Notes: generated from the letters alone by a model not told the origin. Positions 45,539 to 54,925 are shown, counted from the first letter of the stretch. The stretch is DNA of 64,000 nt from Bacteroidia bacterium (GCA_016787705.1 JAEUTP010000023.1:1-64000), one strand, 5' to 3'. Translations and numbers: made by a program.

Positions 45539-45626
45539 GGAGTTCATAGTATTCCTTTTTAGGAGCTTTATAAATTTCTAATTCAACGCTAACTGACATT
45601 TGAAATTTATAAAGGCTATGAACTCC
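45539..45626. repeat. Two-armed inverted repeat (GGAGTTCATAG family)
   Basis: GGAGTTCATAG at 45539-45549 pairs with CTATGAACTCC at 45616-45626, and TTTATAAATTTC at 45567-45578 pairs with GAAATTTATAAA at 45602-45613. The whole can fold as one long hairpin with an internal loop. It lies between two plus-strand genes in a 215-base gap otherwise without features, and has no obvious T-tract. Confidence 0.8.
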
Positions 45627-45684
45627 AGCTAAGGACAATTTAGTAAATGATATAAATCAGCAAGAAGAAAAAAGAAAATTGATT

Positions 45685-46065
45685 ATGGAAAACTATTCAA
45701 TTGATGGAACTCAAAAAACACCAACAATAAATTTTGATCTTACCAAAGGAGAATTACATATTTCAGGTAGCTCTATTCCCGAAAACTCAGTAGATTTTTA
45801 CAAGCCCTTAATTGCTGCAATCGACATTTATGCCGCTTCACCAAAGCCTGCAACTCTGGCAAGTTTTAATATGCGTTACTTTAATACCAGCTCATCAAAA
45901 CGAATTTTAGATATTTTTAAAAAACTGGAAGGCATTAATCGTAATGGTAGCGCTGTTACAGTTAACTGGATATACGAAGATGATGATGATGATATGCTTG
46001 AGGCAGGTGAAGATTACCAATCTGTTGTTGATCTGCCATTTGTAATGGTGCCTGTTAAGGTGTAA
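45685..46065 (+). CDS. SiaC-like regulatory phosphoprotein (DUF1987)
   Basis: 126 residues from ATG 45685 (MENYSIDGTQKTPTINFDL). The typical DUF1987/SiaC pattern is seen: GELHISGSSIPENSVDFYKPL, then NMRYFNTSSSKRILDIFKKLEGI and VNWIYEDDDDDMLEAGEDY. In Pseudomonas aeruginosa SiaC is phosphorylated by the kinase SiaB and dephosphorylated by the SpoIIE-type phosphatase SiaA. The NTSSSK segment is the likely phosphorylation region. No SiaB-type kinase or DUF1987 cluster gene adjoins it here; the TPR-SpoIIE phosphatases at 7497 and 9863 are candidate partners (inference). Confidence 0.8.
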   Translation: MENYSIDGTQKTPTINFDLTKGELHISGSSIPENSVDFYKPLIAAIDIYAASPKPATLASFNMRYFNTSSSKRILDIFKKLEGINRNGSAVTVNWIYEDDDDDMLEAGEDYQSVVDLPFVMVPVKV

Positions 46066-46082
46066 TACCTTAACGCTTTTTT

Positions 46083-46239
46083 GCCACGAATTTCACTAAT
46101 AATATGCATTTTATAAAACAAACTAATCTTTGGTTTGTGTAATTTAATTTTTATTAAAATAAATTTTAATAAAAAGAATTTCACTAATCTGTAATTTGCA
46201 AATAAAAAAATACTTTGTGAAATTGGTGTAATTAGTGGC
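46083..46239. repeat. Diverged GCCAC...CACTAAT repeat element
   Basis: GCCACGAATTTCACTAAT at 46083-46100 and, on the opposite strand, GCCACTAATTACACCAATTT ending at 46239 frame an AT-rich segment containing a third TTTCACTAAT copy near 46181. It belongs with the more perfect element at 24908-25047 but is clearly decayed. It fills most of the gap between SiaC and the convergent barrel gene. Confidence 0.65.
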
Positions 46240-46243
46240 TATT

Positions 46244-47068
46244 TTATTTGGTTGAACCGAATTTTAAACCAATAGTAGCCGTTAGCTGTGCGGTAAAAAA
46301 GTGATGTCTTGCTTTACCGTTACCTTTTCCTAATACCAAACAACTTGTATAATCGGCAAACGATCCTTTACCCACAAATTCAAAAAAGCCATATCTAAAA
46401 AATTCCATTCTTAATCCACTCTCCACCCCTACTATCCATCCGGCCACATGCCAGTCATTATTTAAACGCTCTCCAAATAAAGTAATATCTGTTCTTGGAA
46501 ATACGATTCCTGCGCCGGGTTTTACAACCCATGAGGCATCAAAATTTTTATTCGGATTACATAAACTCATTTTTCTTACTGCGTTTACCATCCAGAAATT
46601 AGCGCCATCCGTGTGCTCAAAATGTAGAAAGTTAGAGGGATTAAGGATCGTATCCTGATCAAAATAATTATTATTTACCCTGCCTTTTACACGCACTTTT
46701 TGATAATCTGTAACCACGTATTTAGTATGATCGTAATTTATTTCAATTCCCCATTTGTTATTAAACATATAACCACCCCTGCAAACAAATTGAGGAATAG
46801 TAATATTTATTACGTCTTTTATTTTATCAAAGTCAGGCCTGTCGGTTGCTACAGCATCATATACAACAAAATCGTAATTATCGTTTTGCTGAGTAAATTC
46901 GTTAAATTTATTGGAATTGTTTTTAAAATGAAGTGTGCTTTTGCTGTATTTGGCACGTGTATAACCCCAGCTAAAATACAATTGTCCTTTTTTCTTTTTT
47001 AAAGAATCAGTTTGCGAAAAAGAATTAAAACAAATTCCAAAAAGCAATAAAAAATAAAAATAACGCAT
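46244..47068 (-). CDS. Outer-membrane beta-barrel protein
   Basis: 274 residues with signal peptide (1-18, ending FSQ). Amphipathic strands alternate with polar turns (GQLYFSWGYTRAKY, WGIEINYDHTKYVV, FWMVNAVRKM, SWVVKPGAGIVFPR, VGVESGLRMEFFRYGF, TAQLTATIGLKFG), fitting a barrel of about 10 to 12 strands. No specific family is recognised. ATG 47068 lies four bases after the tsaE stop, so it is the third gene of the porX-tsaE transcript; linkage to the T9SS regulator makes an envelope function under PorX plausible. Confidence 0.72.
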   Translation of the reverse strand: MRYFYFLLLFGICFNSFSQTDSLKKKKGQLYFSWGYTRAKYSKSTLHFKNNSNKFNEFTQQNDNYDFVVYDAVATDRPDFDKIKDVINITIPQFVCRGGYMFNNKWGIEINYDHTKYVVTDYQKVRVKGRVNNNYFDQDTILNPSNFLHFEHTDGANFWMVNAVRKMSLCNPNKNFDASWVVKPGAGIVFPRTDITLFGERLNNDWHVAGWIVGVESGLRMEFFRYGFFEFVGKGSFADYTSCLVLGKGNGKARHHFFTAQLTATIGLKFGSTK

Positions 47069-47072
47069 TAAC

Positions 47073-47498
47073 TTATTTATTGGTGATGCGAAGATAACGA
47101 ATATTTTTGTCCACCTCTATTTCTATTTTTTTATAACTGATATAAATCATATTTTCTACCATTTCGGGCCATTCAAAAATGCAATAATTCCCAGAACTTA
47201 AATACTCCTCAATGCCAATATCCATTAACTCTTCTTCATTCTTTAACCTGTACAGATCAAAATGAAAGATCTTGCCATTGGGATATTGGTATTCGTTTAC
47301 AATTGAAAATGTAGGACTGCTAAAATCATCGATACTGCCCAGAGATCTGCAAAACTCTTTAATCAACGTTGTTTTACCGGCCCCCATTGGCGCATACAAT
47401 AAAATAATCCTGGGATTATTAAAAAGTCTTAAGATGGGTTCGGCTAAGCCTGGCAATTCACTTTGATGGTGAACTGTAATGTTTAATACAGAGTTCAT
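47073..47498 (-). CDS. tsaE: tRNA t6A biosynthesis ATPase TsaE
   Basis: 141 residues from ATG 47498 (an in-frame TTG at 47507 would add three residues). The P-loop PMGAGKTTLIKEF, then FSSPTFSIVNEYQYPNGKIFHFDLYRLKNEEEL, and EWPEMVENMI match TsaE along its length. It is the ATPase that resets the TsaBD complex making threonylcarbamoyl-adenosine on tRNA. It follows porX on the same strand after 12 bases and is probably translated from the same message. Confidence 0.93.
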   Translation of the reverse strand: MNSVLNITVHHQSELPGLAEPILRLFNNPRIILLYAPMGAGKTTLIKEFCRSLGSIDDFSSPTFSIVNEYQYPNGKIFHFDLYRLKNEEELMDIGIEEYLSSGNYCIFEWPEMVENMIYISYKKIEIEVDKNIRYLRITNK

Positions 47499-47510
47499 AA
47501 AACGCAACGT

Positions 47511-49067
47511 TTATTTTGCGTTTAAAACAATGTACGGAATAATGATCTCCTCCAAACTTACACCACCATGTTGAAATGTATTACGGTAATAATTTACGTA
47601 ATGGTTAAAGTTGTTTGGATAAGCAAAAAACCGGTCTTCCTTTGCAAAAACAAACCGTGAGCTGGGGTGTTGCACCGGTAAAAATGCTTCAGAAGGGTTT
47701 TTGATCTCGAATACTTCTTTATAATTATACTCTAAAGCTTTACCTTGCTTGTAACGCAAATTGGTGTTCACATTTTTATCACCTAAAATTTTTGTTGGCT
47801 CATGTACGTGCACAGTACCATGATCGGTAGTAATAACAATTTTTATTTTTTTGGCTGCTAATTGTTTAATAATATCCAGTAATGGTGAGTGCTCAAACCA
47901 ACTGTGGGTTATGCTTCTGTAAGATGTTTCATTCTCGGCCAACTCACGGATCACTTCCATTTCGGTGCGGGCATGGCTTAGCATATCCACAAAATTATAA
48001 ACAATAACATTTAATTTGTTTTGCAATAAGTTGCTGATATTATCTGATAATTTTTTTCCGGCATTAAAATTTGTGATCTTATTATAACTCATTTTAATAT
48101 CCTTGCCTAACCGTTTTAATTGGGCTTGCAAGAAAGCTTCTTCATGCAAATTCTTACCGCCTTCTTCTTCATCGTTCAACCAAAAATTCGGAAACATTTT
48201 TTCCATCTCACTTGGCAGTAATCCGCTAAAAATTGCGTTACGCGAGTACTGAGTGGCAGTTGGTAAAATGCTAAAAAAGGCTTCTTCACTTTCTACCTGG
48301 TAATAATCCTGTATAATGGGCTGTATCACCTTCCATTGATCTAATCGTAAATTATCAATTACAATTAAAAAAACAGGCTCATCTTTTACCAATTCCTTTG
48401 CAAATTTATTTTTAAATAAAGTATGGCTCATAACAGGCGGATTGCTGTTTTTACCATTAAGCCAGCTAATATAATTTTTCTCAACAAATTTAAAGAACTG
48501 CGTATTGGCATCAGACTTCTGCATTTTTAAAACATCCAGCATGCTTTTGTCCTGCAACTTATCCATCTCCAGTTCCCAATAAATTATCTTTTTGTAAATA
48601 TCAATCCATTCTTGCCAGCTAAGGTTATCATTAATAGTCATACCTATTTGGCCAAACTCTTTGCGATAATCGGTATTTGTTTTTTCGCTTACCAAACGCT
48701 TGTTATCGAGTGCTTTTTTAAGCGATAATAATATTTGGTTAGGGTTAACAGGCTTAATAAGATAATCCGCAATTTTTCCCCCAATAGCATCATTCATAAT
48801 ATGCTCTTCCTCACTTTTTGTGATCATTACAACAGGTAATTCACTACTTACCTGCTTAATTTTAAGTAAAGTATCTAAGCCCGAAAGACCCGGCATATTC
48901 TCATCCAGTAAAACTGCCTGCAAGCCTTTATTCTCTTTTACGATATCTAAAGCTTCATCACCGCTCATTGCAGTAATAACATCATAGCCTTTATCATTTA
49001 AAAATAATATATGTGGTTTTAAGAGATTTATCTCGTCGTCAGCCCAAAGAATTTTAATTTTGTCCAT
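47511..49067 (-). CDS. porX: T9SS response regulator PorX (receiver plus PglZ domain)
   Basis: 518 residues. Receiver domain (about 1-120) with the acidic pair DD at 10-11, the phospho-acceptor D55 in LLDENMPG, and KP in YLIKPVNPNQ. A helical linker leads to a PglZ/alkaline-phosphatase-superfamily domain (about 200-518) with FLIVIDNLRLDQW, VYNFVDMLSHAR and VITTDHGTVHVHEP carrying metal ligands. In Porphyromonas gingivalis PorX acts with PorY and the sigma factor SigP to control T9SS genes, and its PglZ domain is a nucleotide phosphodiesterase. It is divergent from the HD-domain gene and leads the porX-tsaE-barrel transcript. Confidence 0.93.
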   Translation of the reverse strand: MDKIKILWADDEINLLKPHILFLNDKGYDVITAMSGDEALDIVKENKGLQAVLLDENMPGLSGLDTLLKIKQVSSELPVVMITKSEEEHIMNDAIGGKIADYLIKPVNPNQILLSLKKALDNKRLVSEKTNTDYRKEFGQIGMTINDNLSWQEWIDIYKKIIYWELEMDKLQDKSMLDVLKMQKSDANTQFFKFVEKNYISWLNGKNSNPPVMSHTLFKNKFAKELVKDEPVFLIVIDNLRLDQWKVIQPIIQDYYQVESEEAFFSILPTATQYSRNAIFSGLLPSEMEKMFPNFWLNDEEEGGKNLHEEAFLQAQLKRLGKDIKMSYNKITNFNAGKKLSDNISNLLQNKLNVIVYNFVDMLSHARTEMEVIRELAENETSYRSITHSWFEHSPLLDIIKQLAAKKIKIVITTDHGTVHVHEPTKILGDKNVNTNLRYKQGKALEYNYKEVFEIKNPSEAFLPVQHPSSRFVFAKEDRFFAYPNNFNHYVNYYRNTFQHGGVSLEEIIIPYIVLNAK

Positions 49068-49151
49068 TTAATTGGTTTTATTACAAATAACGTATTAAAT
49101 TTAACTCTATTATTTAATTTAACGAATTTTAATTCTAAGCACTCAAACCTA

Positions 49152-50387
49152 ATGCCAATAAACAAGCGTAAAATAATTAACGATCCTATTTATGGTTTTG
49201 TAACCATACCAAATGAATTAATTTACGACCTTTTAAACCATACTTATTTTCAGCGCTTACGTCGTATAAAACAATTAGGTTTAACTAATTTGGTTTATCC
49301 CGGGGCTTTGCATACACGCTTTCATCATGCTATTGGCGCTATGCATTTAATGCAGGAGGCCGTGTTAACGCTGCGCCAAAAAGATGTGCTTATTACAGAA
49401 GAAGAAGAATGCGCGGTTTTAATTGCTATTTTATTGCACGATATTGGTCATGGGCCTTTTTCACACGCTTTAGAACACAGCATTGTAAAAGGCATTAATC
49501 ATGAGACTATCAGCAGCTTATTTATGGATAAGCTAAATAAAGAATTTAAAGGTAAATTAAGTTTAGCCATTAAGATCTTTAATGATAAATATAAAAAACA
49601 ATTCCTACACCAGTTAGTAAGCTCACAGTTAGATATGGATCGACTGGATTATTTAAAACGCGATAGTTTTTTTACCGGTGTAAGCGAAGGTGTAATTAGC
49701 AGCGACCGAATAATAAAAATGCTGAATGTGGTAAATAATGAATTAGTGGTTGAACATAAAGCCATTTACAGTATTGAAAAATTTTTAATTGCCCGCCGTT
49801 TAATGTACTGGCAGGTGTACCTTCATAAAACCGTTTTAAGCGCCGAAACATTATTGGTAAATATTTTAAAACGCTCCAAAGAGCTTTCTGCACAAGGAAA
49901 AGACCTTTTTGGAACACCCACCTTAAAATTATTTTTAAAGAATGATTTTACCAAAAAGGACTTTGAAAAAGATATCACATTGATGGACAAGTTTGCCAAG
50001 CTTGACGATAATGATATTGTAACCTCCATTAAAGTTTGGGCCGATAATGAGGATAAGATCTTAAGCAGATTGTGTAATAATTTGCTAGATAGAAAACTTT
50101 ACAAAGTTGAAATTCAAAACACTGCCATTGCTACTTCTTTAAAAAACAAATTAATTGAAAAAGTTTGCGAGCAATACAAGATAAGCCGTAAAGAAGCTGG
50201 CTATTTTGTGTTTACTGATTCGGTTAACAACAGTGCTTACAACGCTACAAAATTCAACATCAATATTTTAATGAGCAATGGTAATCTGGTGGATGTTGCC
50301 GAGGCCAGCGACCAGCTTAACCTGCAAAGCCTTAGCAAAACAGTAACCAAGCATTTTATCTGCTATCCTAAAGATTTAAAATTTTAG
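49152..50387 (+). CDS. HD-domain phosphohydrolase
   Basis: 411 residues. The HD superfamily metal motif is present: RFHHAIGAMHLM followed by LLHDIGHGPFSHALEH (about 95-115) and SSQLDMDRLDYLKRDSFFTG (about 160-180), as in dGTPase/SAMHD1-type enzymes. A C-terminal helical and alpha/beta tail completes the usual length. It probably hydrolyses nucleotides, but the substrate is not readable. It is divergent from porX over 84 bases; this HD-PorX-TsaE neighbourhood is common in Bacteroidota. A REP-like inverted repeat follows the stop. Confidence 0.88.
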   Translation: MPINKRKIINDPIYGFVTIPNELIYDLLNHTYFQRLRRIKQLGLTNLVYPGALHTRFHHAIGAMHLMQEAVLTLRQKDVLITEEEECAVLIAILLHDIGHGPFSHALEHSIVKGINHETISSLFMDKLNKEFKGKLSLAIKIFNDKYKKQFLHQLVSSQLDMDRLDYLKRDSFFTGVSEGVISSDRIIKMLNVVNNELVVEHKAIYSIEKFLIARRLMYWQVYLHKTVLSAETLLVNILKRSKELSAQGKDLFGTPTLKLFLKNDFTKKDFEKDITLMDKFAKLDDNDIVTSIKVWADNEDKILSRLCNNLLDRKLYKVEIQNTAIATSLKNKLIEKVCEQYKISRKEAGYFVFTDSVNNSAYNATKFNINILMSNGNLVDVAEASDQLNLQSLSKTVTKHFICYPKDLKF

Positions 50388-50396
50388 TGTTGTTTT

Positions 50397-50500
50397 GTTC
50401 AACCCTTTCAGGGTTGAAATTTTGCGTTAAATACCTAAAGAGAAATCTTAACCAGCTAAAAACTCTTTATAATTTAGGTATAATTCCGAAGGGGTTGAAC
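50397..50500. repeat. GTTCAACCC...GGGTTGAAC inverted repeat
   Basis: The outer arms 50397-50409 and 50488-50500 match at 12 of 13 positions; inner arms TACCTAAA (50432-50439) and TTTAGGTA (50473-50480) pair exactly. A second short palindrome, TTCAACCCTTTCAGGGTTGAA, is at the left edge. This resembles the widespread Bacteroidota GGGTTGAA family. It lies in the 242-base gap between the HD and DPP III genes, where I see nothing else. Confidence 0.8.
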
Positions 50501-50629
50501 ATCAATAACTAAAAAACTCAGGCCAACCAAACAACCACAAAGTGTTTGAACCATAAACAGGCCATTTTAGCTCATTTTTTTGCAAAAAATGTAAATAAAA
50601 TGTATCCTTACACCCAATTTCAAAACACC

Positions 50630-52726
50630 ATGAACAACTACATTAAAATTGGCGCATTATCACTTGTATTAAGCGCTTGTCATTCATCAGATAATGAAAT
50701 GAGTATTCTTGAAGCAAAGGCTAAAAAAGATTCAATTCAATGTATTATGCCACCACCAACAGAAGAAAAGTTTGAATATGTTACTGAGCAATTTTCAGAT
50801 CTGCGCGTGTTACGTTATAATGTAAAGGATTTTGAAAATCTTCCCTTACAAACAAAAACACTTTTATATTATTTGCACGAAGCTGCCTTGTGTGGACGCG
50901 ATATTATTTACGATCAAAATTATAAATACAATTTAGCTATTCGTAAAACCTTAGAAGCCATTGTTGCCAATCATAAAGTAACTGATAACGAAGAGCAATA
51001 TCAAAAATTATTAGTGTATGCAAAACGCGTTTGGTTTAGCAATGGTATACATCATCATTACAATATGGATAAATTTTTACCGGAGTGTACTAAAGATTTT
51101 TTTCTTGAAGAAGCTAACGGTTTGGATGCATCTTTACTTCCACTTTCAAATGGTGAAACAAAAGCACAATTCTTAAATTTAATGGCAACGCAAATATTCG
51201 ATCCAAAAATTGCGTCTAAAAAAGTAAGTTTAGATTCAAAAACAGATCTTGTAAAATCATCGGCGGTTAATTTTTACGAAGGCGTTACACAAAAAGAAGC
51301 AGAAGATTTTTATACTGCGCAGGTAGATAAAAATAACCCTCACCAACCTATGTATGGCTTAAACAGTAAGCTGATAAAAGAAAATGGCCAGATCGTTGAA
51401 AAGATCTGGAAGGTGGGCGGTATGTACTCTCCGGCAATTGAAAAAATTGTGTTTTGGTTAGAAAAAGCAGTTACCGTAGCAGAAAATAACAATCAAAAAG
51501 TGGCTTTAGAAAAATTGGTTAAATTTTATAAAAGTGGAAGTTTAGTTGATTTTGATGATTATAACATTGCCTGGGTTAATGATACAGCCAGCACCGTTGA
51601 CGTTGTAAATGGCTTTATTGAAGTATATCACGATCCGTTAGGAAAAAAAGGTTCTTTTGAATCTGTGGTATCTGTAAAAGATTTTGAAGCCAGCAAACGT
51701 ATTGCAGCCATTGGCAAAAATGCACAATGGTTTGAAGACAATTCTCCATTATTGCCGCAACATAAAAAGAAAAATGTAAAAGGTATTTCGGCAAAAGTAA
51801 TTAATGCAGTTGTTGAAACAGGAGACTCTTCGCCTAGTACACCAATTGGCATCAACCTTCCAAACAACGAATGGATACGCGAAACCAAAGGTAGCAAATC
51901 GGTTAACCTTGGTAACATTGTTGAAGCTTACGACCAGGCTGCCGGCGCAAATGTGGTAAACGAGTTTTATTATAACGATGAAATTAAAGCGCGCGTAAAA
52001 GAATACGCTTCTATAGCTGATAAATTGCATACCGATATGCACGAAGTAATTGGCCATGCCAGTGGTGTTATTGAAGAAGGTGTTGGCCAACCTGCAGAAA
52101 CTTTAAAAAACTATGCAAGTGCTTTGGAAGAAGGCCGTGCAGACTTAGTTGCATTATACTATTTATTAGATCCAAAATTGGTTGAATTAGGTGTAATGCC
52201 AAATTTAGAGTGCGGTAAAGCTGCTTATGATGAATATATTACTAAGGGCTTGATCGTGCAATTATCGCGTATTAAGCCGGGTAAAGAAATTGAAGAAGCA
52301 CACATGCGTAATCGTAAAATGATTGCTGCCTGGGCTTTTGAAAAAGGTGCTAAAGAAAATGTAATTGAGAAAAAAGTTGAGAACGGTAAAACCTATTTTG
52401 TTGTAAATGATTACAATAAGCTACGTGTTTTATTTGGTGAGCTTTTAAAAGAGATTCAACGTGTAAAATCACAAGGCGATTATAAAGCCGGCCACGACCT
52501 TATTGAGAATTATGGTGTAAAAATCGATCCTGCTTTGCATAAAGAGGTATTAGAGCGTTACTCGCATTTACAAATTGCGCCATATGCAGGTTTTATCCAA
52601 CCTAAACTGGTTCCGGTAATGGAAGGTGATAAAATTATTGATGTAAAGATCGAATACCCTAAAGATTTTACAGGCCAAATGCTTGAATATGGTAAAACAT
52701 ATGGCATTTTACCTGTTTTAAATTAA
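50630..52726 (+). CDS. DPP III-like M49 metallopeptidase, lipoprotein
   Basis: 698 residues from ATG 50630 (MNNYIKIGALSLVLSAC: lipobox LSAC, cysteine 17); upstream in-frame ATGs would hide this signal. The M49 zinc motif HEVIGH (about 470), variant of HELLGH, is followed at the normal distance by EEGRADLVALY (about residue 508), giving the third zinc ligand. The bulk is the two-lobed DPP III fold. DPP III removes dipeptides from peptide N-termini. Its lipoprotein signal places it in the periplasm or on the surface, unlike the cytosolic eukaryotic enzyme, and suggests use of peptides as nutrients. Confidence 0.88.
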   Translation: MNNYIKIGALSLVLSACHSSDNEMSILEAKAKKDSIQCIMPPPTEEKFEYVTEQFSDLRVLRYNVKDFENLPLQTKTLLYYLHEAALCGRDIIYDQNYKYNLAIRKTLEAIVANHKVTDNEEQYQKLLVYAKRVWFSNGIHHHYNMDKFLPECTKDFFLEEANGLDASLLPLSNGETKAQFLNLMATQIFDPKIASKKVSLDSKTDLVKSSAVNFYEGVTQKEAEDFYTAQVDKNNPHQPMYGLNSKLIKENGQIVEKIWKVGGMYSPAIEKIVFWLEKAVTVAENNNQKVALEKLVKFYKSGSLVDFDDYNIAWVNDTASTVDVVNGFIEVYHDPLGKKGSFESVVSVKDFEASKRIAAIGKNAQWFEDNSPLLPQHKKKNVKGISAKVINAVVETGDSSPSTPIGINLPNNEWIRETKGSKSVNLGNIVEAYDQAAGANVVNEFYYNDEIKARVKEYASIADKLHTDMHEVIGHASGVIEEGVGQPAETLKNYASALEEGRADLVALYYLLDPKLVELGVMPNLECGKAAYDEYITKGLIVQLSRIKPGKEIEEAHMRNRKMIAAWAFEKGAKENVIEKKVENGKTYFVVNDYNKLRVLFGELLKEIQRVKSQGDYKAGHDLIENYGVKIDPALHKEVLERYSHLQIAPYAGFIQPKLVPVMEGDKIIDVKIEYPKDFTGQMLEYGKTYGILPVLN

Positions 52727-52750
52727 TTCAATAAAAACTTTAAAAAGTAT

Positions 52751-52780
52751 TTTGTGATGTTAGTTTTTTACCTAACTTTC
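52751..52780 (+). promoter_or_regulatory. Bacteroidota-type promoter
   Basis: TTTG at 52751-52754, an 18-base spacer, then TAACTTTC at 52773-52780 match TTTG-N19-TAnnTTTG at seven of eight positions in the second box. The predicted start point (about 52786) is only about 12 bases before the TTG start codon of the next gene, a very short leader. Confidence 0.5.
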
Positions 52781-52797
52781 GTAGGTATAAACTAACA

Positions 52798-54822
52798 TTG
52801 CAATTTAAAAAAAAAATACTCCTACTACTTTTTGTCGTATGCATTAACTCATTTATCGCACAGGTAAATGCGTTTGTCTTCGAAAGTGCAAAATTCGGTT
52901 TAAATCCGCCAGACCTTTTAAAACTTGAGAAAGCAAAAATAAAATTTGAACAAAATCTTTATTTAGAAGCGCTTCCGATCTTCGATTCTATTCTCACAAA
53001 AAATAAAAATCAAAATTACATCAGTTACCTTCTTGGCATTTGTTATTCTTATGATGTTGATAGCAGTCATAAAGCTATCACTTGTATTTCAAGATTAAAG
53101 AATGATGCTTATAACATTGATGGCTATAATTATAATCTTGCTTTTGCCTTTGAAAAAAATGATAGTATCGACGCAGCCATTGAAAATTATAAGATCGCAT
53201 TAAATATTGAAGAAAAGAAAACAATAAAAGAAACAAAATTAATTCGCGATATAAATTTCAGGTTAAAACGCTGCGAAAAGATCAACGAAAATAAATTCAA
53301 AAAAAATAATGTTACCGTAAAAAATCTTGGTAAACCGATCAATTCTCCCGGCAGCGAATATTGTCCCCTGGTGCCATCTGACGAATCATTTATGATATTT
53401 ACCTATCGTGGCCCACGATCCAAAGGCGGTAAGCAGGTTGTAAAAGGAGATAAGATGTCTAATACAGATAATATTGAATTGTTTTATGAAGATATTTTTA
53501 TTTCCAAAAAATTAAAGAATGATACAACCTGGGGAGACCCAAAACCAATAGATAATTTAAATACTAACCTGCACGATGCTGCTGTAAGCGTTAGTCCGGA
53601 TGGTACACAGTTATTCATTTACAAAAATACGGGTGGTGGTAACGGCGACCTTTTTATTAGCCGTTTAGTTGGTAATAAATGGACTAACCCCATTTACCAA
53701 AACGGAATTAATACAAATGCATGGGAAGGAAGTGCTTGTTTTATTCCAAATCAAAATAAAATAATTTTTGCGAGCGAGAAAAAAGGAGGCTTAGGCAAAA
53801 GAGATCTTTATGAAGCTGAAAAGTTAAAAGACAATACCTGGGGTAACATAAGAAATTTGGGTCCGGTAATAAATACAAAATACGATGAAGATGCGCCTTT
53901 TGTTACAGCAGACGGCAAAACGTTATTCTTCTCATCCAACAATAGCAATAGTATTGGCGGTTATGATGTATTTAGAAGTGATAAAAAAAATGGTAAATGG
54001 CAAAAACCATACAATCTTGGCCAACCAATTAATACAAAAGATGAAGACAAGTTTTATACTGTAAGAGGCGATGGAAAAAAAGCATATTATTCCTCTTTTA
54101 AACAAGGTGGTAAAGGCCAGCAGGATATCTATGTTGTTGAACCGGGAATGCCAGGCAAACCAATTTCTTTATTGCAAGTGGATGGCCTGGTATTGATAGA
54201 TGGTAAACCCGTGCAGGCAGATATTGAAGTAAGTTCTATTTTAAAGAACAGAAAGTTTAAAACAAGCATTTCGTCAAATAACCTTACCGGAAACTTTTTA
54301 GCGAACTTACCGGTTGATGATGAATATGAAATTGTAATTAAAGTAAATCAATTTCCACAACAGGTGGTAGAATTAAATACGGTTGGTATTGATTCGTTTA
54401 TGGTAATTAATTTATATGCAGATTTTACTTCGCCCGAATACGATAAAAAGATCCAGGAATTAAATTTATCGGTTGATGAAATGAGCAAACTATCTTTTGA
54501 TCGATTTGATAAAAAATCATATTCCGGCAAATACGGAACGGCACGTATTGAAGGGCTTTTTTACAAAGTACAAATTGGTGCGTATAAATTAATAGAGAAC
54601 TTTAATTATAACAATGTAATTGGTATGCCTAAGATCATCCGACAAACCGATAATGATTATATTACACGCTTTAGCATGGGTAATTACGAAACGTATGACG
54701 AAGCCCAGGCCTTATTGGAAAAAGTGATACAGAATAACATGAAGGATGCTTTTATTTATGCGGTATACAACGGCGAGAAAAAATTCTTACATCAATTATT
54801 GGAAGAAAAAATAGTTAAATAA
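52798..54822 (+). CDS. TPR/PD40-repeat envelope protein with SPOR-like end
   Basis: 674 residues. Start TTG 52798 directly precedes a signal peptide (QFKKKILLLLFVVCINSFIAQ), and no in-frame ATG lies nearby. Then TPR-like helices (about 35-150), PD40 beta-propeller repeats (about 185-460, with GSEYCPLVPSDESFMIF, AAVSVSPDGTQLFIY, EDAPFVTADGKTLFFSSN, GGYDVFRSD), a carboxypeptidase-regulatory-like beta domain (about 460-550), and a C-terminal module (about 590-674) with FYKVQIGAYK and YDEAQALLEKV that resembles SPOR. This resembles the T9SS-associated PorE-like family without its OmpA domain. Role probably in envelope assembly or peptidoglycan contact. Confidence 0.7.
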   Translation: MQFKKKILLLLFVVCINSFIAQVNAFVFESAKFGLNPPDLLKLEKAKIKFEQNLYLEALPIFDSILTKNKNQNYISYLLGICYSYDVDSSHKAITCISRLKNDAYNIDGYNYNLAFAFEKNDSIDAAIENYKIALNIEEKKTIKETKLIRDINFRLKRCEKINENKFKKNNVTVKNLGKPINSPGSEYCPLVPSDESFMIFTYRGPRSKGGKQVVKGDKMSNTDNIELFYEDIFISKKLKNDTTWGDPKPIDNLNTNLHDAAVSVSPDGTQLFIYKNTGGGNGDLFISRLVGNKWTNPIYQNGINTNAWEGSACFIPNQNKIIFASEKKGGLGKRDLYEAEKLKDNTWGNIRNLGPVINTKYDEDAPFVTADGKTLFFSSNNSNSIGGYDVFRSDKKNGKWQKPYNLGQPINTKDEDKFYTVRGDGKKAYYSSFKQGGKGQQDIYVVEPGMPGKPISLLQVDGLVLIDGKPVQADIEVSSILKNRKFKTSISSNNLTGNFLANLPVDDEYEIVIKVNQFPQQVVELNTVGIDSFMVINLYADFTSPEYDKKIQELNLSVDEMSKLSFDRFDKKSYSGKYGTARIEGLFYKVQIGAYKLIENFNYNNVIGMPKIIRQTDNDYITRFSMGNYETYDEAQALLEKVIQNNMKDAFIYAVYNGEKKFLHQLLEEKIVK

Positions 54823-54836
54823 AAATGACTTTTGTC

Positions 54837-54889
54837 ATTCCGGCCTTGAGCCGGAATCTCAGTACGAAAATAATCGTAATAGCTGAGAT
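54837..54889. repeat. REP-like double hairpin
   Basis: ATTCCGGC (54837-54844) pairs with GCCGGAAT (54850-54857) around CTTGA; next to it ATCTCAG (54856-54862) pairs with CTGAGAT (54883-54889). GTCATTCCGG-type elements are common REP sequences in many bacteria. It lies at the convergent boundary of two genes and could also act as a terminator for the plus-strand gene. Confidence 0.7.
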
Positions 54890-54925
54890 GCAGAATCAAG
54901 TTCAGCATAATATCACACAAATTAG

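Noticed and set aside
46083..46239. Insertion-sequence remnant with terminal repeats
   Set aside because: There is no transposase-like reading frame between the ends and no target-site duplication that I can identify.
52798..54822. Full PorE (T9SS peptidoglycan-anchoring OmpA protein)
   Set aside because: TPR and PD40 parts fit, but the C-terminus looks SPOR-like and has no OmpA peptidoglycan-binding motif.
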